Shown here in pieces: positions 51,370 through 55,793 of a DNA stretch of 55,793 nucleotides. Within the stretch, counting starts at the first letter, position 1; every line of letters begins with the position of its first letter. This DNA comes from an uncultured Eubacterium sp. (GTDB lineage Bacteria; Bacillota; Clostridia; Lachnospirales; Lachnospiraceae). The stretch is taken from the NCBI GenBank assembly GCA_900550135.1, contig URQO01000006.1, positions 1 through 55,793 on the forward strand, written 5' to 3'. The notes below the pieces were generated by a model. That model was not told the origin of the DNA. It saw only the letters and a list, made by a program, of their open reading frames with translations, and did no database searches. The position numbers and the translations under genes were made by a program.

Positions 51370-51392
51370 TTCTTACTGTTCCTTTATTACTT

Positions 51393-51872
51393 TTATTTTG
51401 CTGTTTGCTGTTTCATCAACTCAACATACTTTTCTGCATTAATTTGATTTCCTTCAATTTCCTCATCCGTAAGTTTTCTAATTACTTTTACAGGATTTCC
51501 AAATGCCATTGTATTATCAGGTATTTTCATTTTTCCGGTAACAAGAGCTCCTGCCCCGATAATACAGTTTTTGCCAACCTTTGCACCATTTAAAATGATG
51601 CTACCCATACCTATTGTTGTATTATCTCCCACTGTACAGCCATGCACTACAGCATTATGTCCAATGGTAACTCCGTTACCAACTGTTAAAGGAAAACCTG
51701 TACCTGTGTGAAGAGTACAGTTGTCCTGTATATTTGAATTATCTCCGATAGTTATAGGTGCCATGTCAGCACGTATTACAGCGTTATACCATACGCCAAC
51801 ATTTTCTCCAATTGTTACATCTCCTGTTACATAAGCTCCTGGTGCCATAAAAAAATTGTTTTCTTTGTTCAT
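51393..51872 (-). CDS. gamma-carbonic-anhydrase-like left-handed beta-helix protein
   Basis: The 159-residue protein has hexapeptide repeats of a left-handed beta-helix (GDVTIGENVGVWYNAVIRADMAPITIGDNSNIQDNCTLHTGTG). The zinc-binding His residues are in NCTLHTGTG, TIGHNAVVHGC and HGCTVGD. It matches the YrdA/PaaY group. Enzyme activity of this subgroup is uncertain; some bind zinc and ferredoxin-like partners. An ACGGAGG box supports the start. It precedes the SpoU gene by 23 bases and may be co-transcribed. Confidence 0.9.
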   Translation of the reverse strand: MNKENNFFMAPGAYVTGDVTIGENVGVWYNAVIRADMAPITIGDNSNIQDNCTLHTGTGFPLTVGNGVTIGHNAVVHGCTVGDNTTIGMGSIILNGAKVGKNCIIGAGALVTGKMKIPDNTMAFGNPVKVIRKLTDEEIEGNQINAEKYVELMKQQTAK

Positions 51873-52013
51873 CTTTTCCTCCGTGTTATAAAAAACTGTT
51901 TCTCCCGGTCATTTCATCCATTATACCAGTAATTTATTAAACAATCTAATTTTGCAACTTGCATTATTAAACACAACAAAACTTTACACTATTTTCATTA
52001 CGTATATACAACC

Positions 52014-53408
52014 TTATACTATCTGAAAAATATTTATAAGAAATATAAGTGCCAAACCATAATAGGTCACTACTGCCACCAAATCATTTACAGTAGTAAT
52101 AAGTGGTCCTGATGCAACAGCCGGATCTATTTTTATTTTATTAAAAAACATTGGTATTACTGTTCCAACAAGACTTGATATAACCATTGCAACCAGCAAA
52201 GAAATTCCAACACATCCGGAAATTAACAGTGCATTTCCAAAGGAGTAACCTTTAAAAAAGTAAATATAAATCCCAAGAAAAATCAATGCCATAATTCCTA
52301 AAATTGTTCCGTTAAGCATCCCAACTTTAACTTCTTTCATAAGCAACTTTAATTTTTCTTTTCCTGTTAATTTTTCATCCATCAATACTCTGATTGTAAC
52401 TGCTAATGACTGTGTTCCAACATTTCCTGCCATATCCAAAACCAATGACTGAAAACATATTACAATAGGTAAAATTGCAACTACTGACTCAAACATTCCT
52501 ACAATAGATGACACTACCATTCCAAGAAACAGTAAGATAACCAGCCATGGAAGTCTTTTTTTACTGCTTTCCAATAGTGGTTCATTTAAATCTTCCTCTG
52601 CAGTAAGACCACCCAACTTAGCATAATCTTCTCCCATTTCTTCATCTATCAGTTCTACTATATCTTCCGATGTAATAACACCTACAATTTCACCATTTTC
52701 TGTTAATACGGGTATGGAATCTTCTGAGTAATCCACTATTTTTTCCATGCAGTCATCTACTTTATCGTGTTCGAGAACATATGGATATGACTGGCTGATT
52801 ATTTCTATTAAAGAGTCATTTTCCCTTGCAACAATCATATCTTTTAAATCAATGGCGCCAAAAAATTTTTCATGTTCATCTACAACATATATAGTTGATA
52901 TATTGTCATTATTCCCAGCCTGTCTTATAAGTTCTTTTGTTGCTTTACCAATACTTAGATTCTTATGAATACAAATATAATTTGTAGTCATATAACTTCC
53001 AATTTCTTCCTCGTCATAAGATAAAATTTTCTTTACATCTTTTTTAAGACTTCCTTCCAATCTGCTAACCAACTGATTCTTTTTCTCATCATCCAGTTTT
53101 TCCAGTAAATCAACTGCCTCATCTGAATCCATTAAAGAAAGCACCTTTACGGCTTTATCTAATGACAGTTCTCCAAAATATTTTTCTATGTCATCAACAT
53201 AAGTAAAAATCTCAGCAACATTCTTTGCCCCCAGAGCTTTATATACTTTTTTTCTTTCGTCTTCTGTTAAATATGTTAAAGCTTCTGCTATATCATTTTC
53301 ATGATAATTTAATATTTTAACTTTAAATTCACTTTCCAAATGACCATGTTTAATTATTTCTAAGATTTCATTTACATAATTTTTCTTTTCAAATTTTCTT
53401 GTTCTCAT
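52014..53408 (-). CDS. mgtE: magnesium transporter MgtE
   Basis: The 464-residue Mg2+ channel/transporter has an N-terminal MgtE domain (HLESEFKVKILNYHENDIAEALTYLTEDERKKVYKAL), two CBS domains (about 130-255) and five membrane helices (from about 285). The family signature near helix 1-2 is SLVLDMAGNVGTQSLAVTIRV, and the pore region is VASGPLITTVNDLVAVVTYY. A perfect AAGGAGG box precedes the ATG. The 290-base leader upstream carries a well-initiated small ORF and two hairpins rather than a recognisable M-box riboswitch. Confidence 0.96.
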   Translation of the reverse strand: MRTRKFEKKNYVNEILEIIKHGHLESEFKVKILNYHENDIAEALTYLTEDERKKVYKALGAKNVAEIFTYVDDIEKYFGELSLDKAVKVLSLMDSDEAVDLLEKLDDEKKNQLVSRLEGSLKKDVKKILSYDEEEIGSYMTTNYICIHKNLSIGKATKELIRQAGNNDNISTIYVVDEHEKFFGAIDLKDMIVARENDSLIEIISQSYPYVLEHDKVDDCMEKIVDYSEDSIPVLTENGEIVGVITSEDIVELIDEEMGEDYAKLGGLTAEEDLNEPLLESSKKRLPWLVILLFLGMVVSSIVGMFESVVAILPIVICFQSLVLDMAGNVGTQSLAVTIRVLMDEKLTGKEKLKLLMKEVKVGMLNGTILGIMALIFLGIYIYFFKGYSFGNALLISGCVGISLLVAMVISSLVGTVIPMFFNKIKIDPAVASGPLITTVNDLVAVVTYYGLALIFLINIFQIV

Positions 53409-53494
53409 TTTTGCCTCCTTATAATCCCAGCGCGTGCATATTTAGTAACTATTTACTTTTTACGCCTGTTTGCACCTATAGCTAAACTTTTTAT

Positions 53495-53543
53495 GTAATA
53501 GATTTTTCCTGTTACATAAAAAATACACCACTATAAGTGGAAC
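53495..53543 (-). promoter_or_regulatory. two hairpins in the mgtE leader
   Basis: On the minus strand, CCACT-TAT-AGTGG (about 53528-53540) is followed by TGTATTTTTT. Next TTTTTATGTAA pairs with TTACATAAAAA over a 12-base loop in the 53490-53525 range. An alternative pairing of the AGTGGTG half with CACCACT about 45 bases upstream (near 53577-53583) would break the first hairpin. The layout resembles a transcription attenuator. Confidence 0.4.
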
Positions 53544-53700
53544 CTTCAGTTACATGTCGTGATGTATGGCCCAACAAGTGGTGCTTATAAAAAGACATAT
53601 TAAATAAACATGGATATTGATATTTCACAGACAGCCACACTATTTTGTTAATCATTATAATACCACTAGGTTTAAGCCTGATACTATCGCAACTATCCAT
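53512..53700 (-). CDS. small ORF in the mgtE leader (possible leader peptide)
   Basis: A 62-residue frame starts MDSCDSIRLKPSGIIMINK and ends STYSGVFFM. The ATG at 53698-53700 has a near-perfect GGAGGTGA box seven bases upstream, much better than chance. It ends inside the leader hairpins, 100 bases before mgtE. The residue pattern matches no family I recognise. A translated leader peptide controlling mgtE is plausible, but a small real protein or a chance frame cannot be excluded. Confidence 0.4.
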   Translation of the reverse strand: MDSCDSIRLKPSGIIMINKIVWLSVKYQYPCLFNMSFYKHHLLGHTSRHVTEGSTYSGVFFM

Positions 53701-53838
53701 GAATATCACCTCCATTAATTTTTTACCAAATTCAGTTTATCATCCAAATATACATATATCAACCCCTTTTTTTGTGTAAAGTTTTCACTAAGTCCGATAT
53801 AAATATTTCACATGTTTTTATCACTCTAACACGTTAAA

Positions 53839-53865
53839 TTGACAAATTCTTTTTATTTCTATAAT
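53839..53865 (+). promoter_or_regulatory. NSS symporter promoter
   Basis: TTGACA (53839-53844) and TATAAT (53860-53865) are perfect hexamers, spaced 15 bases. The predicted transcript starts near 53872, which rules out the frame opening at 53873 as a translated start. Confidence 0.75.
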
Positions 53866-53965
53866 ATGATTCTTGCAGCACTTGAAATGCTATGGTTATT
53901 ATAAATTTTACATACCAGGGCAGACCATGTGTTACAATAAAATATTTAGAATTGAGATTAATTAT

Positions 53966-55336
53966 ATGGAAAGAGAAAAATTCAAATCCAGACTTGGATT
54001 CATACTTATATCTGCCGGATGTGCTATAGGTATTGGTAATGTATGGCGCTTTCCTTATGTAGTAGGAAATAATGGTGGTGGATGTTTTGTTTTATTTTAC
54101 ATTTTGTTTCTTGTTATTTTAGGACTTCCTATTTTAACCATGGAGTTTTCTGTAGGAAGAGCTAGCCAACAAAGTATTTCAAGAGCCTTTAAAACTTTGG
54201 AAAAACCTGGACAACACTGGCATTTGCACGGCTACATAGGCATGGCAGGAAACTATATACTGATGTTTTTTTACACCACTGTTGCTGGCTGGATGACAAA
54301 ATACTTCTTTGATACAGCAAAAGGTGATTTTAACAATGCCACAACTAATCAGGTGAAAAATCACTTTTCAGAAATGAATGCAGTTCCTTCTGAAATGATT
54401 TTCTGGACTACCATTGTTATTGTAATTGGATTCGTTGTTTGTTCCCTTGGACTACAAAATGGTGTTGAAAAGATTTCAAAAGTAATGATGATTGCCCTTT
54501 TGGTAATTATGGTAGTTCTTGCTATTAACAGCATATTTTGGGATGGTGCCGGAAAAGGACTGTATTTTTATTTAGTACCTGACTTTAAACATATACAAAA
54601 GATTGGCCTTGTTAATGTCATTGTGGCAGCAATGAATCAGGCATTCTTTACACTTAGTATTGGCATGGGTTCAATGACAATCTTTGGTAGCTATTTAGGA
54701 AAAGACCATTCTCTTCTTGGAGAATCTATTAATATTATAGTTCTTGATACTTTCGTTGCCATTGTTTCAGGACTTATTATTTTCCCTACATGCTTTGCAT
54801 TTGGTGTTGAACCTGATCAGGGACCAAGCCTTATTTTTGTAACATTACCAAATATTTTTGCAAAAATGCCAGGTGGTCGTATTTTTGGCAGTTGCTTTTT
54901 CGTCTTTATGGCCTTTGCAGCTTTTTCAACTGTAATTGCAGTTTTCGAAAACATTATGTCATCATGTATGGATTTGTGGAAATGGTCAAGAAAGAAAACG
55001 TCCATTATAAATGGCATTATTATAATAGCCGGCTCAATCCCTTGTGTTTTAGGATTTAATGTATTATCAGGATTTCATCCTTTAGGTGGCGAAACCAACG
55101 TTATGGATTTGGAAGATTTTATGATTAGCAATTTGATTCTTCCTATTGGTTCGCTGATTTACACACTGTTTTGTACAAGCAGATATGGATGGGGCTGGGA
55201 TAATTACCTGAAGGAAGTAAATACCGGCAGCGGTCTGAAAGTTTCCAGCAAAATCCGTTTCTACTGTAAATGGATTCTTCCTTCCATCACTTTAATCATT
55301 ATTGTAAACGGATTGATTTCAACATTTGCAAAATAA
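53966..55336 (+). CDS. neurotransmitter:sodium symporter (NSS) family transporter
   Basis: The 456-residue LeuT-fold protein couples sodium to amino acid uptake. The first membrane helix has the family signature FKSRLGFILISAGCAIGIGNVWRFPYVVGNNGGGCFVLFYI, which includes the sodium and substrate-binding stretch. About eleven helices follow, as in bacterial short NSS members, and FTLSIGMGSMTIFGSYL is the helix-6 substrate region. The ATG at 53966 begins with MEREKFKSRLG; only a weak ribosome site (TTGAGAT) precedes it. A terminator follows. Substrate unknown. Confidence 0.92.
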   Translation: MEREKFKSRLGFILISAGCAIGIGNVWRFPYVVGNNGGGCFVLFYILFLVILGLPILTMEFSVGRASQQSISRAFKTLEKPGQHWHLHGYIGMAGNYILMFFYTTVAGWMTKYFFDTAKGDFNNATTNQVKNHFSEMNAVPSEMIFWTTIVIVIGFVVCSLGLQNGVEKISKVMMIALLVIMVVLAINSIFWDGAGKGLYFYLVPDFKHIQKIGLVNVIVAAMNQAFFTLSIGMGSMTIFGSYLGKDHSLLGESINIIVLDTFVAIVSGLIIFPTCFAFGVEPDQGPSLIFVTLPNIFAKMPGGRIFGSCFFVFMAFAAFSTVIAVFENIMSSCMDLWKWSRKKTSIINGIIIIAGSIPCVLGFNVLSGFHPLGGETNVMDLEDFMISNLILPIGSLIYTLFCTSRYGWGWDNYLKEVNTGSGLKVSSKIRFYCKWILPSITLIIIVNGLISTFAK

Positions 55337-55398
55337 ATTTATTTGTAGTTTATTCACCTAATAATATTTTTAATTATATACCATTAAAATATATTTAT

Positions 55399-55442
55399 AA
55401 TACAAAATGCAGTTGCTCTTGTACGCAACTGCATTTTGTATT
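55399..55442. terminator. terminator after the NSS symporter
   Basis: A perfect 18-bp stem AATACAAAATGCAGTTGC/GCAACTGCATTTTGTATT with an eight-base loop. The stem itself supplies the U-rich 3' side. It lies 62 bases past the NSS stop. Confidence 0.85.
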
Positions 55443-55595
55443 ACTCATGGAATATTTTCCACTCTGTATCACTTTTTTTAGTTTTAAATCATCCAAACTG
55501 GTACAATATAATTATCTCTGTCAATTGCACTAAGTCCAGATTTCATACATATTATGTCTATTAATCTCTTTTAACTAACGACTTTATCTCACCTT

Positions 55596-55793
55596 TTATT
55601 TTTCCCAATTTGAAAATGCAAGATACGCTGCGCCAATCAAACCTGAATCTTCATTAAGGGTAGATTTTTTTACGTTGATATATGGTTTCATTACTCCATA
55701 AACTTTTTCTTTTACCAAAGCCTCTACTTCTTCTACAAAACCGTCTATCTTTAACGCCACTGACCCTCCAAGTATAACAATGTCAGGATCAAC
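55596..55793 (-). CDS. ROK family kinase, C-terminal end (partial)
   Basis: The last 65 residues of a protein whose start is beyond the window. They read VDPDIVILGGSVALKIDGFVEEVEALVKEKVYGVMKPYINVKKSTLNEDSGLIGAAYLAFSNWEK. The DPDIVILGGSVA and DSGLIGAA motifs are typical of ROK-family sugar kinases and repressors such as glucokinase. The truncated state means the substrate and the class (kinase or repressor) cannot be decided. The stop is TAA at 55596-55598. No gene is seen between this and the NSS terminator. Confidence 0.8.
   Translation of the reverse strand, partial: VDPDIVILGGSVALKIDGFVEEVEALVKEKVYGVMKPYINVKKSTLNEDSGLIGAAYLAFSNWEK

Noticed and set aside
53512..53700. Remnant of a tyrosine recombinase (LLGHTSRHVTE resembles an LLGHTS motif)
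   Set aside because: Only a short stretch matches; no other catalytic motifs or attachment repeats are present. A leader ORF fits better.
53409..53715. M-box (ykoK) magnesium riboswitch upstream of mgtE
   Set aside because: The conserved aptamer words are absent on the minus strand; hairpins and a small ORF are present instead.
53873..53965. Upstream TTG start for the NSS symporter
   Set aside because: The predicted transcript starts near 53872, leaving no ribosome site; the ATG at 53966 fits the family's N-terminus.

Overview
The window is an AT-rich chromosomal segment of an anaerobic, low-GC Gram-positive bacterium, most likely a gut Lachnospiraceae (Clostridia). The evidence is the codon and base usage, a rubrerythrin, meso-diaminopimelate dehydrogenase, a xpt/pbuX purine pair, Clostridia-type gltB/gltD, and several secreted proteins with Lys/Thr-rich linkers and Lys-rich fibronectin- or Ig-like domains. 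The family assignment is an inference from gene content; no rRNA is present.

Layout. 1-3600: an Rrf2 regulator, a PAP2 phosphatase and a large secreted multidomain protein. 3638-11858: an integrated mobile element of about 8.2 kb, bounded by a 24-bp direct repeat of the 3' end of the tRNA-Gly(GCC) gene that lies intact at 11836-11907. On the minus strand it carries a DUF961 (YdcP-like) protein, an FtsK/TcpA-type ATPase, a pMV158-type Rep_2 initiator and a tyrosine integrase. The gap between the ATPase and Rep genes holds a hairpin whose loop contains a pMV158-like nick sequence. Divergent cargo is an unrecognised zinc-ribbon-like protein, a ribbon-helix-helix regulator facing a 12-bp iterated operator, and two coupled secreted proteins (Ig-like plus about 16 leucine-rich repeats; PPC-like plus BspA-type LRR). 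There is no secretion-channel gene, so the element looks mobilisable rather than self-conjugative.

12.0-23.2 kb: a deletion-broken fic gene, exonuclease III, an EamA transporter, a HAD phosphatase, two convergent auxin-efflux-family carriers, endonuclease IV, a GNAT protein, signal peptidase I, a flavodoxin-like reductase and a xanthine salvage pair. 23.2-36.4 kb: glutamate synthase gltB-gltD with a folded leader, rpoD, a CDF metal transporter, a small membrane protein, a Cof phosphatase preceded by four 34-bp tandem repeats, azlC-azlD, ddh and rubrerythrin. 36.5-38.1 kb: an rRNA-type methyltransferase and an Sfp-type phosphopantetheinyl transferase separated by a 97-nt imperfect palindrome.

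38.2-46.0 kb: one long minus-strand catabolic cluster. In transcription order it is a SIS protein, mannose-family PTS IIA, IIB, IIC and IID, a FrlB/GfrF-like SIS deglycase, a HAD phosphatase, two GntR/UTRA regulators and a YbaK-type deacylase. The content parallels the Salmonella gfr operon and suggests uptake and deglycation of Amadori compounds such as glucose- or fructose-lysine. Shared TACCAATT-type motifs sit at both promoters. 46.3-55.8 kb: M18 aminopeptidase, a NimA-like flavoprotein, a secreted SH3-like protein, an unrecognised conserved protein, a SpoU methyltransferase, a gamma-carbonic-anhydrase-like protein, MgtE with an unusual leader, an NSS symporter, and the 3' end of a ROK kinase cut by the window edge.
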